Source: CAYOWK01 sp964407665
GTDB taxonomy: Bacteria > Pseudomonadota > Alphaproteobacteria > Caulobacterales > Hyphomonadaceae
Length of the DNA: 28,394 bases
Direction: 5' to 3'
Assembly: GCA_964407665.1 (NCBI GenBank)
Contig: CAYOWK010000050.1
Location: 1 to 28,394 of the forward strand
In this document: positions 1-9,870 of the stretch, one piece after another
Layout: each line of letters starts with the position of its first letter
Position numbering within the stretch: position 1 is the stretch's first letter
Translations under genes and position numbers: made by a program
Notes under the pieces: model-generated
Databases searched by the model: none
What the model was told of the DNA's origin: nothing
What the model saw: only the letters and a program-made list of their open reading frames with translations

Positions 1-1534
1 TCATCAGGCCGATGTTGCCTTCCTGGATGAGGTCCAGGAACTGCAGGCCGCGGTTGGTGTACTTCTTGGCGATGGAGATCACGAGGCGCAGGTTCGCCTC
101 GACCATTTCCTTCTTCGCCTGACGCGCCTCGCGCTCGCCCTTCTGCACGGTCTGGACGATGCGGCGGTAGTCGTCGATGGGAACGCCCATCTCCTTGGCG
201 AGGTTCGAGACGTCATCGCGCAGGACGGCGACGCGGCGGGCCTCGGCGGAGGCGAACTTCTTCCACTGCTTGGACAGCGCGCCGACCGTCTCGAGCCAGT
301 TCGGCGCGAGTTCCTTGCCGAAATAGTTGTCGAGGAAGTCCTGGCGCGGCACGCCGTGGGCGTCGGCCAGACGCATCAGCTTGCCTTCAAGCTGCAGCAG
401 CCGCTTGTTGATCTCGTAGAGCTGCTCGACCAGCGTCTCAACGCGCGCATTGTTGAGGTGCAGCGTCTTGAGGTTGTCGATGATGCGGCTCTGGATGTCG
501 TCGTATTCCTTGTAGTCCTTCGGCGTCAGCGCCTTGCCTTCCAGCTTGCGCGTGACAAGGCGTTCCTGGAGCTTGCGGAACCGCTGGAACTCGGACGCCA
601 CGGCGTCGAGCGTCAGGGTGACGCCCTCGCGCAGCTCGGCTTCCATGGCGGACATGCTCATGGCGCCGCCGTCATCGAACTCCTCGTCGTCCGCCGCCTC
701 GGCGGCTTCCGCCTCGGCCTGGCGCTGGCGCTCGATCTCGACTTCGTCCTCGTCTTCACGCGGGGCGCGGCGCTTGACCTTCTCGGGCTTGGCGGCCTTT
801 TCCTTCGCGGCGCGCTTTTCCTCGGCCTCGCGCACCGTGATCGGGGCGTTCGACGGCGGCGGCGCGCCGCCGTTCAGCACGATCTGCGAGTTGTCGACGA
901 TGCCGCCATGGGCGGCGGCGTAGGTGGCTTCCAGATCGATGATGTCGCGCAGGAGCACGCGCTCCTCGCTCAGCTCCTGGCGCCAGACCATGATGGCCTC
1001 GAACGTCAGCGGGCTTTCGCACAGACCGCGGATCATCGTGTCGCGGCCGGCCTCGATGCGCTTGGCGATGGCGATCTCGCCCTCGCGCGAGAGAAGCTCC
1101 ACCGAGCCCATTTCGCGCAGGTACATGCGGACCGGATCGTCCGTGCGGTCATAGCGGTCGGACTTGCCAGCAACCGTGATGGCGGTCGAGCCGGAACGCG
1201 CGGGCGCGCGTCCGCCGCCGCCGCCATCTTCGCTCTCTTCGTTCTCTTCGTTGGCTTCGTCGGCGCCCTGCTGTTCCTCGACCTCGTCCTCGGACTCGAC
1301 GACGTTGATGCCCATCTCGGAGAGCTGGGACATGATGTCCTCGATCCGCTCGGACGAGTTCTCGTCGGAGGGCAGAACCTTGTTCAGCTCGTCATAGGTG
1401 ACATAGCCGCGCGCCTTGGCGGCCTTGATGAAGCGCTTGATGCTTGCATCGTTCATGTCGAGCAGGGGGCCGTCGGCCGGGGCCTCTCCGGCCGCCTTCG
1501 CCTTCTTGGCCTGCCCCTGGACTTTCTTCGCCAT
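1..1534 (-). CDS. rpoD: RNA polymerase primary sigma factor RpoD (C-terminal part cut by window edge)
   Basis: Housekeeping sigma-70 factor, which directs RNA polymerase to -10/-35 promoters. About 511 N-terminal residues are visible. They include the region 1.1 helix set (LLDMNDASIKRFIKAAK), an acidic linker, region 1.2 (DDPVRMYLREMG, then LLSREGEIAIAKRIE), a long non-conserved region with acidic and Lys-rich stretches, and the start of region 2 (EANLRLVISIAKKY, then LQFLDLIQEGNIGLM), where the window ends. Regions 3 and 4 lie outside. The ATG at 1532-1534 is preceded by GGAG at about 8 bases on the minus strand. It follows dnaG by 116 bp on the same strand, the usual order of the macromolecular synthesis operon. 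The frame is open to base 1, so truncation is by the window only. Confidence 0.97.
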   Translation of the reverse strand, partial: MAKKVQGQAKKAKAAGEAPADGPLLDMNDASIKRFIKAAKARGYVTYDELNKVLPSDENSSERIEDIMSQLSEMGINVVESEDEVEEQQGADEANEENEESEDGGGGGRAPARSGSTAITVAGKSDRYDRTDDPVRMYLREMGSVELLSREGEIAIAKRIEAGRDTMIRGLCESPLTFEAIMVWRQELSEERVLLRDIIDLEATYAAAHGGIVDNSQIVLNGGAPPPSNAPITVREAEEKRAAKEKAAKPEKVKRRAPREDEDEVEIERQRQAEAEAAEAADDEEFDDGGAMSMSAMEAELREGVTLTLDAVASEFQRFRKLQERLVTRKLEGKALTPKDYKEYDDIQSRIIDNLKTLHLNNARVETLVEQLYEINKRLLQLEGKLMRLADAHGVPRQDFLDNYFGKELAPNWLETVGALSKQWKKFASAEARRVAVLRDDVSNLAKEMGVPIDDYRRIVQTVQKGEREARQAKKEMVEANLRLVISIAKKYTNRGLQFLDLIQEGNIGLM

Positions 1535-1650
1535 TCTGCCTCTCCATACCCCGAACCCGCGCTCGCAACGCTGGCCGGACAACCCAAATGCTTCCTTTCC
1601 CGGCTGCCCGCCCCGTCAGGGCCGCAACCGGTCCGCTCAACGCGAAATCC

Positions 1651-3576
1651 CTAGTTCTGCGGCAGTCGCGCCGCGAACGCCGCTCCCATCTGGCCCAGAG
1701 CCTCGCGCAGCTTGTTTGCGCCCTGGTCTCCGGACGACGCCGTCATCGCCTCATCGGTCATCGACCGCGTCATCTTCAGGCTCTCGATACGCGCCGCCTT
1801 GAGGCGGGCCTCGATCTCGGCGGTCAGCCTCGACACGACGCCGACTTCCGACTGCAGCTCGCTGCCGCGCAGGTGGGCCTGAGCCGCAGGGAATCTCGCC
1901 AGTGCGTCGCACCAATCCCGCGCCTCGGGCGTGGACAATTCGATGGCTGGCTCACGCGCACACATCGCCAGCAATTCGACGGCCCTGTTGCGGCCTAGGC
2001 TGCGTAGATGGGCAGCGACCTGGTCGCGGTCAAGTTTGCCGGCGCCGTCGAGTACATCGAAGGCTGCGTTGCGGATGGCCTCGACGTCCGCATCCTGGAA
2101 GGCGGCGTGGGCGAGCGCCTCCTGTGCGCTCTCGATCAGGTGGGCGTTCTCGATGGCGCGCACGACAAGCTGCAGGCCCTGCACCTTGGCGACGTTGAGA
2201 TGGTCGAGCTTGGGAACCTTGCGCAGCGGCCCGACATTGCTCGGCTCGCGCTGGGCCCGGTTCTGCTGCTGCTGTTGCTGCTGCAGGTTGCGGAAGTGCC
2301 AGTAGAGGCGATCCTTCAGCTCGCGTTGATAGGCCTTGCGCACCGCCTCGTGCTTGATGGCGGCGGCGGCGTCCATCAGGCGGCGCTCAAGCCCGGCCTT
2401 GCGCTCGGGCGTATCGGCAGGTTCGGCGTCGAGTTCGCGCCGCCAGAGCACATCGACCAGCGGGCGAGGGCTTTCCAGCGCCTCGCGCATGGCGGCGGGT
2501 CCGCGCGTGCGGATCATGTCGTCCGGGTCGAGCCCGTCCGGCAGCATGACGAAGAACAGGGAGCGGCCCGGCTCGATTTCCGGCAGGGCGCGGTCGACGG
2601 CCTTCCAGGCGGCGCGCGTGCCGGCGGCGTCGCCATCGAAGCAGAGGATCGGCTCCGGCCCGGCGCGCCAGAGCATCTGGAGCTGCTCCTCGGTCAGGGC
2701 GGTGCCCAGCGGCGCCACAGCCGTGCCAATGCCCGCCTCGGCGAGCGCGATCGCGTCGACATAGCCCTCGGTGACGATCAGGCCGCGCGACAGCGGCCCG
2801 GCCTTCACGTCGGCCAGCGCCTCGCGGGCGGCCTTGTAGCGATAGAGCGTGCGGCCCTTGTGGAAGAGCACGCTGTCGGACGAGTTCAGGTATTTCGGCT
2901 TGCCGTCCGGATCGAGCGTGCGCGCGCCGAAGGCGATGACCCGGCCCTGAGGATCGGTGATGGGGAAGATGACGCGGTTGCGGAACCGGTCCCAGGGCTG
3001 CTTGCCGGTTTCCTCAGGCTCGACCAGCAGGCCGGCCTCGATCAGCTGGGGGATGGTCGCGCCCTGCGTAGTCAGATGATCGGACAGGCTGCGCCAGCCG
3101 TCGGGCGCGAAGCCAATGCGGTGACGCTGCCAGCTTTCGGGACCAAAGCCGCGGCGCTGAAGATAGTCGCGGGCCGCGGCGCCGGCCGGACGGTGGAGCT
3201 GCGCCTCGAAGAACTGGCAGGCCTTCTCGGCCCAGTCCTTGAGCGTCGTCTGCTTGCGGTATTCCTGCGCCTCGCCCTGGGACTGGGCAGGAAGCTCAAG
3301 CCCGACGTCCCGCGCGAGCTTTTCGACGGCCTCCGCGAAGGAGAGACGCTCCGTCTCCATGAGGAAGGTGATCGCGTCCCCGCCCTTCTGGGTCGAGAAA
3401 CACTTGTAGAAGCCCTTGTCGTCGTGGACGTGAAAAGAGGGGGTCTTTTCGTTCGCGAACGGCGAGAGCCCGACGAGGTCGCGGCCCTGCTTCTTCAGCT
3501 TGACCTTCCGCCCCACGATATCCGACAGGCGGACACGGGACTTCAGTTCATTGAGGAAAGCCTCAGGGAATCTCAT
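1651..3576 (-). CDS. dnaG: DNA primase DnaG, zinc-ligand-poor alphaproteobacterial form
   Basis: Makes RNA primers at the replication fork. 641 residues, a normal length. N-terminal CHC2-type domain at about 1-95, then the RNA polymerase core with the Toprim motifs EGYVDA (about residue 269) and DGDAAGTRAA, then a C-terminal helicase-binding region. The four zinc ligands of E. coli DnaG are mostly gone: the Cys and His before NEKTPSF are Ser38 and Ala41, and of the CxxC only Cys59 remains (the second is Thr62). As I recall, this is shared by many alphaproteobacterial primases, so it does not mean the gene is broken. A run of seven Gln (2263-2283) sits in the linker before the C-terminal domain. 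Promoter upstream at 3619; rpoD downstream on the same strand. The ATG start is supported by the conserved opening MRFPEAFLNELKSR. Confidence 0.97.
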   Translation of the reverse strand: MRFPEAFLNELKSRVRLSDIVGRKVKLKKQGRDLVGLSPFANEKTPSFHVHDDKGFYKCFSTQKGGDAITFLMETERLSFAEAVEKLARDVGLELPAQSQGEAQEYRKQTTLKDWAEKACQFFEAQLHRPAGAAARDYLQRRGFGPESWQRHRIGFAPDGWRSLSDHLTTQGATIPQLIEAGLLVEPEETGKQPWDRFRNRVIFPITDPQGRVIAFGARTLDPDGKPKYLNSSDSVLFHKGRTLYRYKAAREALADVKAGPLSRGLIVTEGYVDAIALAEAGIGTAVAPLGTALTEEQLQMLWRAGPEPILCFDGDAAGTRAAWKAVDRALPEIEPGRSLFFVMLPDGLDPDDMIRTRGPAAMREALESPRPLVDVLWRRELDAEPADTPERKAGLERRLMDAAAAIKHEAVRKAYQRELKDRLYWHFRNLQQQQQQQNRAQREPSNVGPLRKVPKLDHLNVAKVQGLQLVVRAIENAHLIESAQEALAHAAFQDADVEAIRNAAFDVLDGAGKLDRDQVAAHLRSLGRNRAVELLAMCAREPAIELSTPEARDWCDALARFPAAQAHLRGSELQSEVGVVSRLTAEIEARLKAARIESLKMTRSMTDEAMTASSGDQGANKLREALGQMGAAFAARLPQN

Positions 3577-3618
3577 CGCGCTCGGTGGTCCGGAGTGAGC
3601 TCGTTTCGCCCAGCGCTT

Positions 3619-3642
3619 ATTATACCCCCGCCTACCGCCCCA
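3619..3642 (-). promoter_or_regulatory. Likely dnaG promoter (-10 TATAAT)
   Basis: On the minus strand a perfect TATAAT (3619-3624) lies 43 bp upstream of the dnaG ATG. The sequence TCGCTT stands 17 bp further upstream as a poor -35. The -10 match is exact in otherwise very GC-rich DNA. A start near 3611 would give a leader of about 35 bases. The -35 is weak, so this is an inference from the -10 box and its position. Confidence 0.5.
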
Positions 3643-3762
3643 AGCGAGTTTGCGAAAGGGAACGTAGCGCGAACAGACGTAAAGTCGCGGGCCTTTCGTG
3701 TGTGATTCGCAGCCAATGATGGCGCGGTCCGGCCCGCTGACCCTCCCGCCCCGTCCTTCCCC

Positions 3763-4965
3763 CTAGGGAAAGGCCTTTTCGACCGCCTCGATCATGGCCG
3801 TACGAGCCGCTCCCGCCACGGGGTCCGTCGCGCCTGCCCAGGCGCTCTGGGTGACGACAATCAGCTTCTTGTCCGGGTTTATCCACATGCCCTGACCGAA
3901 AATGCCCGAGCCGCGATACTGGACGCCGCCGGTGGTCCACCACTGGAAGCCGTAGCCGCCCTTCGAGGCGGCCATGGCGTCGATGGCGGGCTTCACGGAG
4001 GTCGTCGCCGCCTGCACCCAGCCGTCTGGCACGATCGATTTGCCCTTCACCTTGGCGCCTTCCATGAAGAACAGCGCGAACCGGCCATAGTCGCGCAGCG
4101 TCGCCGACAGGCAGCACCCGGCCACCTCGCCGCCGCCCGTATCCACCTGCCAGAGCGCGTCGGCCTGCATGCCGACCGGCTTCCAGACTTTCTCCGAGAG
4201 ATATTCGGCCATCGTCTTGCCGGTCGCGGCGCGGACCAGCGATCCGACGAGGTTGGTCTCGCCGGTCTTGTAGACCCATTTCGTCCCCGGCTCGGCCTCG
4301 CGCGGCAGACGCGCCATGTAGGCCACGACCGGGTCGGAGCCGTTCACCGAGGGCTCGGCCGCGAAGTTGGCGACGTCGGATTTCGGGTCGGCATAGTCCT
4401 CGTTCCACTTGACGCCCGAGGTCATGTTCAGGAGCTGGCGGACGCTGACGCCCTCATAAGCCGAGCCCTTCAGGCCCGGCAGGTATTGCGTGATCGGATC
4501 CTCGAGCGACTTGATCTTGCCGTCCTTGATGGCGGCGCCGACCAGCGTCGAGGAGAAGGACTTGGCGACCGAGAAGCTGGTCCAGCGGCTGTCGACCGTC
4601 TGATCGAAGCCATAGCGTTCGAGAACGATCCTGCCGTCCTTGATGACCAGCAGCCCTGCAGCACGGGTGTCGCGCATGTAGCGGTCGATGTCCCAGGTCT
4701 CGCCCTTGTGGGTCCACGACAGCTTCAGGTCGGCGGCGGCTTTCGGCAGCTCCCAGACCTTGCCCCCCGCCCTTACAACGCGGGTCGGGAACACGCTTTC
4801 CATGTGCGGATAGCGGGCGACCTGCTGCTCCGGCGTCCAGAACAGGGTCGTACCCGGCTCGATGCGGTTCGCCGGCTCCAGGATGGCGTTATCGGGGGCC
4901 GAAGCGCACGCCGAAGCGGCCAGCATCGCCAGCGCAGCCGCGCCAGCCTTCAGTGTCTTGATCAT
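3763..4965 (-). CDS. Serine hydrolase of the beta-lactamase / 6-aminohexanoate-dimer hydrolase fold, lipoprotein
   Basis: 400-residue class C beta-lactamase-fold protein (PF00144 type). N-terminal hydrophobic signal with Cys20 in an ASAC lipobox, a weak but acceptable match, so it is probably a lipoprotein. The nucleophile motif SVAK is at Ser132-Lys135. The Tyr motif is NEDYADPKSD (Tyr191), very like the EEYVDPASE region around the catalytic Tyr of NylB. The C-terminal motif region GIFGQGMWINPDKK takes the place of KTG. These fit NylB/EstB-like esterases or amidases rather than a true resistance beta-lactamase. Substrate unknown. GAGGAA stands six bases before the ATG. It lies 66 bp downstream of the NlpC/P60 gene on the same strand. 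Confidence 0.88.
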   Translation of the reverse strand: MIKTLKAGAAALAMLAASACASAPDNAILEPANRIEPGTTLFWTPEQQVARYPHMESVFPTRVVRAGGKVWELPKAAADLKLSWTHKGETWDIDRYMRDTRAAGLLVIKDGRIVLERYGFDQTVDSRWTSFSVAKSFSSTLVGAAIKDGKIKSLEDPITQYLPGLKGSAYEGVSVRQLLNMTSGVKWNEDYADPKSDVANFAAEPSVNGSDPVVAYMARLPREAEPGTKWVYKTGETNLVGSLVRAATGKTMAEYLSEKVWKPVGMQADALWQVDTGGGEVAGCCLSATLRDYGRFALFFMEGAKVKGKSIVPDGWVQAATTSVKPAIDAMAASKGGYGFQWWTTGGVQYRGSGIFGQGMWINPDKKLIVVTQSAWAGATDPVAGAARTAMIEAVEKAFP

Positions 4966-5031
4966 TGTTGTTTCCTCACCTGCCGGGAGGGTTAGCGGTG
5001 CGCGGACGCCGCTGCAATCAGTGACGCAGCG

Positions 5032-5898
5032 TCATGCCATCCGGCGAACCCGCAGCACCTCGCCGGCCACGGGCCGGATACGCGCCACGGCCGCGTCCAG
5101 CGGCTCGATCTCGGTCGACATGTGCCAGGCGTTGGCGTGCAGCAGGCGGCGGCTGTCCGCCATGATCCCGACATGGCCGTGCCAGAAGATCAGATCGCCG
5201 CGCTTCAGCTCCGGCAGGGCCGGACCTTCTGCGATCGTCTCGCCGAGCGTTGCGCGCTGCATGTCGCTGTCGCGCATGGCGGCCACGCCCGTCGCCGCAA
5301 GCGAGACCTGCACCAGCCCGGAGCAGTCGATGCCGTCGCTCTCGCGGCCGCCCCAGAGATAAGGCGATCCCACGAACCGCTCGGCCACGCTGACGAAGTC
5401 CGCCTCGAAGCGGTCCGCCTCTGCGATGTGGCCGCCCCAGATCCAGCCCGACCCTTCGACTTTCCGGAAGCCGTTCGCCTCATCGCCAAGCGTCAGCTTC
5501 GCGCCCATCGACAGGCGCACCAGCGGCGGCGATTTCAGGTTGGCTTCCGAGAAAATCAGCGAGCGAACCGCCGCCACACGGTGTGTGGGCTGGCGCAGGA
5601 CATCCGACAGCTGCGCCAGCGCCATCCAGCCGACATAGCCGTCCGCATCCAGCTGGCCCCACGCCCAGCCATCATGGCGATGAAACACCCGTATGGTCTC
5701 GCCGAACAGCGCCTGGTTGACCTGCTCGGAGGCAGAGTCCGCCGAGCGGCGCAAGCCGGCATGGCTCGTCGCCACTTGCAGCACCTCGCCTTCGACAAAG
5801 TGCTTCGCCTCGACTACGCCCTTGAGGCGGGCCGCCGCCACGGCGTGCGGCGCGTCTGCGAGTACGGGCGTCAGGCGGGGATCCCTGTCGATGAGCAT
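5032..5898 (-). CDS. NlpC/P60 family cysteine peptidase with SH3-like domains
   Basis: 288 residues. The family cleaves peptidoglycan stem peptides, typically gamma-D-Glu-diamino acid bonds. Residues about 35-160 form one or two bacterial SH3-like domains (GETIRVFHRHDGWAWGQL, DGYVGWM). The catalytic domain starts at SPYLWGGRESDGIDCSG, with Cys192 as nucleophile, His242 in GHVGIM and His254 as the likely third residue. No signal peptide is visible, as in many alphaproteobacterial homologs that sit beside leucyl aminopeptidase, so it may work on recycled muropeptides in the cytoplasm. AAGGAA lies five bases before the ATG. Upstream neighbours on the same strand are the cytochrome gene and pepA. 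Confidence 0.9.
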   Translation of the reverse strand: MLIDRDPRLTPVLADAPHAVAAARLKGVVEAKHFVEGEVLQVATSHAGLRRSADSASEQVNQALFGETIRVFHRHDGWAWGQLDADGYVGWMALAQLSDVLRQPTHRVAAVRSLIFSEANLKSPPLVRLSMGAKLTLGDEANGFRKVEGSGWIWGGHIAEADRFEADFVSVAERFVGSPYLWGGRESDGIDCSGLVQVSLAATGVAAMRDSDMQRATLGETIAEGPALPELKRGDLIFWHGHVGIMADSRRLLHANAWHMSTEIEPLDAAVARIRPVAGEVLRVRRMA

Positions 5899-5991
5899 TC
5901 CGGTTCCTTGCAGGGCGCGGCAGGATTGCGCCGCTGCATGCAGCCTACAGCCTTTGCGGCGACCGGCTACAGCCCTGTCCCGCTGGGCGAC

Positions 5992-6373
5992 CTATCCGGT
6001 TTCGTCACGCTGGCCGGCGACGAATTCAGAAACAGCCTGCTTCTGGTCAGCGGTGAGAAACATGGCGATGGGGGCCATCAGTCCCGTCTGGATCGCTTCC
6101 ACAACCTGCGAAGGGGTATTCCTCGCGAGCACGCTCCGGGGCGGTGCGCCCCCCTGATCGTGACAGCTGGAACAACGCTCCATGAAAAGGGTCGCGCCCA
6201 GAGCAGACCACGCCTCTGCGGTCATTGTAGCGCGAAGCGGCGGTCGCGCGGCGGGCGGAGCGGCGGCCACAGCTTCTGTGACGGCGACGCTGTTCGGCAG
6301 GCCGGAGATGTCTGCGGGCGCGGTTGCGCAACCCGCAAGCGCCGGTCCGAACAAAGCCGCCGCCAGCATCCGC

Positions 6374-6387
<14 letters not shown>
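5992..6387 (-). CDS. Small mono-heme cytochrome c lipoprotein
   Basis: 131 residues. The signal peptide ends in a clear lipobox LAGC (Cys20). After a Pro/Ala-rich linker comes the heme c motif CSSCH (72-76). The C-terminal segment GLMAPIAMFLTADQK carries Met104 and Met109, either of which could be the sixth heme ligand. The layout (CSSCHDQGG, then APR, then GLM, then a final helix) resembles the cytochrome domain attached to PQQ-dependent dehydrogenases such as polyvinyl alcohol dehydrogenase, but here it stands alone. The ORF overlaps the end of pepA by 14 bp and is 93 bp upstream of the NlpC/P60 gene. The aminopeptidase and NlpC peptidase are often direct neighbours in alphaproteobacteria, so this gene looks inserted between them. 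Its electron partner is unknown. Confidence 0.85.
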
Positions 6388-7750
<1,363 letters not shown>

Positions 7751-7840
7751 CTCACAGGCCTCCGCCGTACATCTGTCTTAACGAATCCTTGACCGGAGCC
7801 CGGTCAACTCGGCCCCAACCTATCCGCCCGGAGTCTCCTC

Positions 7841-8665
7841 ATGTCAGCCCCCTCCCCCGCCGGATCTGTAAAACTTGCCCTCGCCCTGCTCGCAGGCGCG
7901 ACCCTCGCCGGATGCGTCACGGGTCCCGCGACGCCGGTCGAGCAGTCCATGGTCGACACCGCGATCGCCGAGAACTCGGCCCTGCCGGCCAGCCGCGAGG
8001 AGCGCGACCTTGCCGACCGCAAGGACCTGCTGTCGCAGGCTGCCTTCTGGGGCAAGGAATACGAGAAGAACCCCAACGAATACGAGGCCTCCGTCAAGCT
8101 GGCCCGCACGCTGCGGGCGCTGGGCTCAAGCCAGAAGGCCATGGAAGTGGCGACGCAGGCCCTCGTCCGCAAGCCGGGCGACGTCGACCTGACCCTGATC
8201 TACGCCCAGGCCGCCCTCAACAATGGCGAACCGGAATCCGCCGCCACCATGCTGGCCCGCGCCGAGCAGGCCGGATCAGGCGACTGGCGGATGATGTCGG
8301 TGATCGGCGTAGTCATGGACCAGCTCGGCAAGCATCCCGAGGCGCGGCTCTACTATGAAAAAGCCCTGACGCTGTCGCCGGGCAATCCGCGCGTCCTGTC
8401 GAACCTCGGCCTGTCGCTGGCGCTCGACAACCAGCCGGCCAAGGCGGAGGAGGTGCTCCGTCAGGCGGCCCAGGCGGCTGGCACGGACACGCGGGTCACG
8501 CAGAACCTCGCGCTGGTGCTGGGCGTCCAGGGCAAGTTCGAGGAAGCCGCCGCCGTGGAGCGCCCCGACATGCCGGACGTCGTGATCTCGGCCAACCAGG
8601 ACTATTACCGCTCCCTGCTGTCGCCGTCCCGCAACTGGGACAAGCTGCGCGGCCAGCAGAACTAG
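7841..8665 (+). CDS. TPR lipoprotein, TadD-like
   Basis: 274 residues. The signal peptide has lipobox LAGC (Cys25). Residues about 85-235 are tandem tetratricopeptide repeats, for example the pair around ARLYYEKALTLSPGNPRVLSNLG and the next repeat with NQPAKAEEVLRQA. The C-terminal part (AALVLGVQGKFEEAAAVERPDMPD type, then a Tyr-rich end) is like Flp/Tad pilus assembly protein TadD, an outer-membrane-associated pilotin-like factor. No other tad genes are in the window, so a role in Tad secretion is inferred from similarity only. GGAG lies seven bases before the ATG. Confidence 0.85.
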   Translation: MSAPSPAGSVKLALALLAGATLAGCVTGPATPVEQSMVDTAIAENSALPASREERDLADRKDLLSQAAFWGKEYEKNPNEYEASVKLARTLRALGSSQKAMEVATQALVRKPGDVDLTLIYAQAALNNGEPESAATMLARAEQAGSGDWRMMSVIGVVMDQLGKHPEARLYYEKALTLSPGNPRVLSNLGLSLALDNQPAKAEEVLRQAAQAAGTDTRVTQNLALVLGVQGKFEEAAAVERPDMPDVVISANQDYYRSLLSPSRNWDKLRGQQN

Positions 8666-8724
8666 GGCCTTCAAATCGCGTGGAGCAGCTCTGGCCGCGG
8701 TCGTCCTGACGGTCGCCGGCAGGA

Positions 8725-8871
8725 TCAGCCGAACAGGACGCCGCCCTGGCGCATCGTTTCGATGGTCATCAGCGCGCCGAGCACGACGCAGGTCAGGATG
8801 TTGACGAAGCCGGGCGCGCGGTGAACCGAAACGGCCTGGATGCGGGTCTGGATCTGGCGGAGCGTACGCAC
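8725..8871 (-). CDS. Candidate 48-residue membrane protein, GTG start
   Basis: A short frame on the minus strand, starting at GTG (8869-8871) with GAAGG eight bases before it. The product runs RTLRQIQTRIQAVSVHR, then one hydrophobic helix (FVNILTCVVLGALMTIETM), and ends QGGVLFG. Nearly every third codon position is G or C, as in the surrounding real genes, which is unlikely for a random frame. A second GTG three codons upstream would give 51 residues. It lies alone between the convergent ends of the TadD-like gene and the next minus-strand gene. Function unknown; I recognise no family. Confidence 0.5.
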   Translation of the reverse strand: MRTLRQIQTRIQAVSVHRAPGFVNILTCVVLGALMTIETMRQGGVLFG

Positions 8872-9021
8872 GGGAGACACCTTCGGACTGGTCCGGCCCT
8901 GCTGTAAGAGCGTGGCCGGAGGGCGATTTTTTCGCCCGATGCCCGAGGATGGCCCAGCTTCGCAAACATCCGGTTCACGGGATCGATGAAATTCGAATCC
9001 CGGCCCGGTGCGATGCGGTTT

Positions 9022-9660
9022 CTAGTGCAGGAATTTCACCGCCACGATGGCGCCAACCAGCACCACAACGAACAGCAACGAGAACAGGCCGATCCGCTTC
9101 TCGATCACCGGCGCCATGGCGGGTCCGAAGGTCTTGAAAAGCCATGCCACCAGGAAGAAGCGCGCGCCCCGCGCGGCAATGGAGGCGGCGATGAAGGGCA
9201 GCAGCGCGTACTCCATCGCGCCAGAGATGATGGTGACGAGCTTGTACGGGATGGGTGTGAACCCTGCGACCAGCGTCGCAAGCATGCCCCACTCGTCATA
9301 GAGCGCCTTTACCGAGTCCTCTTTGCCGGCATAGCCCAGCAGACCGATGATCTTCGAGCCAACGGCGTCGAACAGGAGGTATCCGATCCCATACCCGGCG
9401 ATAGCGCCCAGGACCGATGCAATCGTGCAGACCAGTGCGAACCGGTAGGCGCGCGCCGGGTTCGCATAGCTCATCGGGGCAAGCATCACATCGGGCGGGA
9501 TCGGGAAGAACGAGCTTTCGGCGAATGAAAGGACGAAGAGTGCCGGCTCGGCGTTCTTCGAGGCCGCGAGCCGGAGGAAATAGTTGTAAATTCCCCTAAG
9601 GAAGCCGGGCTTCCCGGCGGGAGCCGTGGCTGGCGCTGCGGGAGAGGCTGCTTCCGTCAT
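9022..9660 (-). CDS. YqaA/DedA (VTT domain) family membrane protein
   Basis: 212 residues. The frame is open much further upstream, but the real start is the ATG at 9658-9660. The extra N-terminus would be a shadow of dsbB. The signature FAESSFFPIPPDVMLAPM (about 47-64) is the conserved amphipathic loop of the YqaA branch of the DedA/SNARE-associated family. It is followed by a Gly-rich helix (GAIAGYGIGYLLFD) and the second re-entrant motif GFTPIPYKLVTIISG, then two C-terminal membrane helices. DedA proteins are inner-membrane transporters or lipid scramblases; YqaA's own role is not settled. It is divergent from dsbB across 210 bp. Confidence 0.9.
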   Translation of the reverse strand: MTEAASPAAPATAPAGKPGFLRGIYNYFLRLAASKNAEPALFVLSFAESSFFPIPPDVMLAPMSYANPARAYRFALVCTIASVLGAIAGYGIGYLLFDAVGSKIIGLLGYAGKEDSVKALYDEWGMLATLVAGFTPIPYKLVTIISGAMEYALLPFIAASIAARGARFFLVAWLFKTFGPAMAPVIEKRIGLFSLLFVVVLVGAIVAVKFLH

Positions 9661-9765
9661 CGATCGCGTTCCAGACTGGCGCCCTTGCGAGCGTGCTGCA
9701 CTGCAATAGCACGTGGCGGGCCATGTCCGGCAAGTTACCGGTACAGCAGGCTGCGGCGCGGGCCG

Positions 9766-9813
9766 TTGACACGTTGATATCCGTAAATCGTTACCATTCG
9801 ATCCCCTGTAACG
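9766..9813 (+). promoter_or_regulatory. Possible dsbB promoter region with a small inverted repeat
   Basis: An exact TTGACA (9766-9771) is present but no convincing -10 stands 16-18 bases further on. Just downstream is the inverted repeat CGTTAC (9789-9794) / GTAACG (9808-9813) with 13 bases between. This region is about 60-100 bp before the dsbB ATG and also serves the divergent yqaA-like gene. Weak evidence. Confidence 0.25.
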
Positions 9814-9870
9814 GGCATTGTGGATTTTTGGTCGCATTGCCGCCGCCATCAGCCTCTCTAACGTCTGCTC

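Noticed and set aside
356..1654. 432-residue plus-strand ORF opposite rpoD, and similar long ORFs opposite dnaG (2008-3705), the NlpC gene (5122-6528), pepA (6485-7792), carA (21113-22471) and pnkp (25835-26806)
   Set aside because: Each lies antisense to a gene with clear family motifs, has a low-complexity Arg/Ala/Gly/Leu-rich product and no recognisable domain; typical of high-GC DNA.
3763..4965. Antibiotic-resistance beta-lactamase
   Set aside because: The fold matches, but the Tyr and third-motif regions resemble NylB-like esterases/amidases, not AmpC.
8921..8937. GGGCGA-TTTTT-TCGCCC as a terminator
   Set aside because: The T-run is in the loop and none follows the stem, so it does not fit a Rho-independent terminator.
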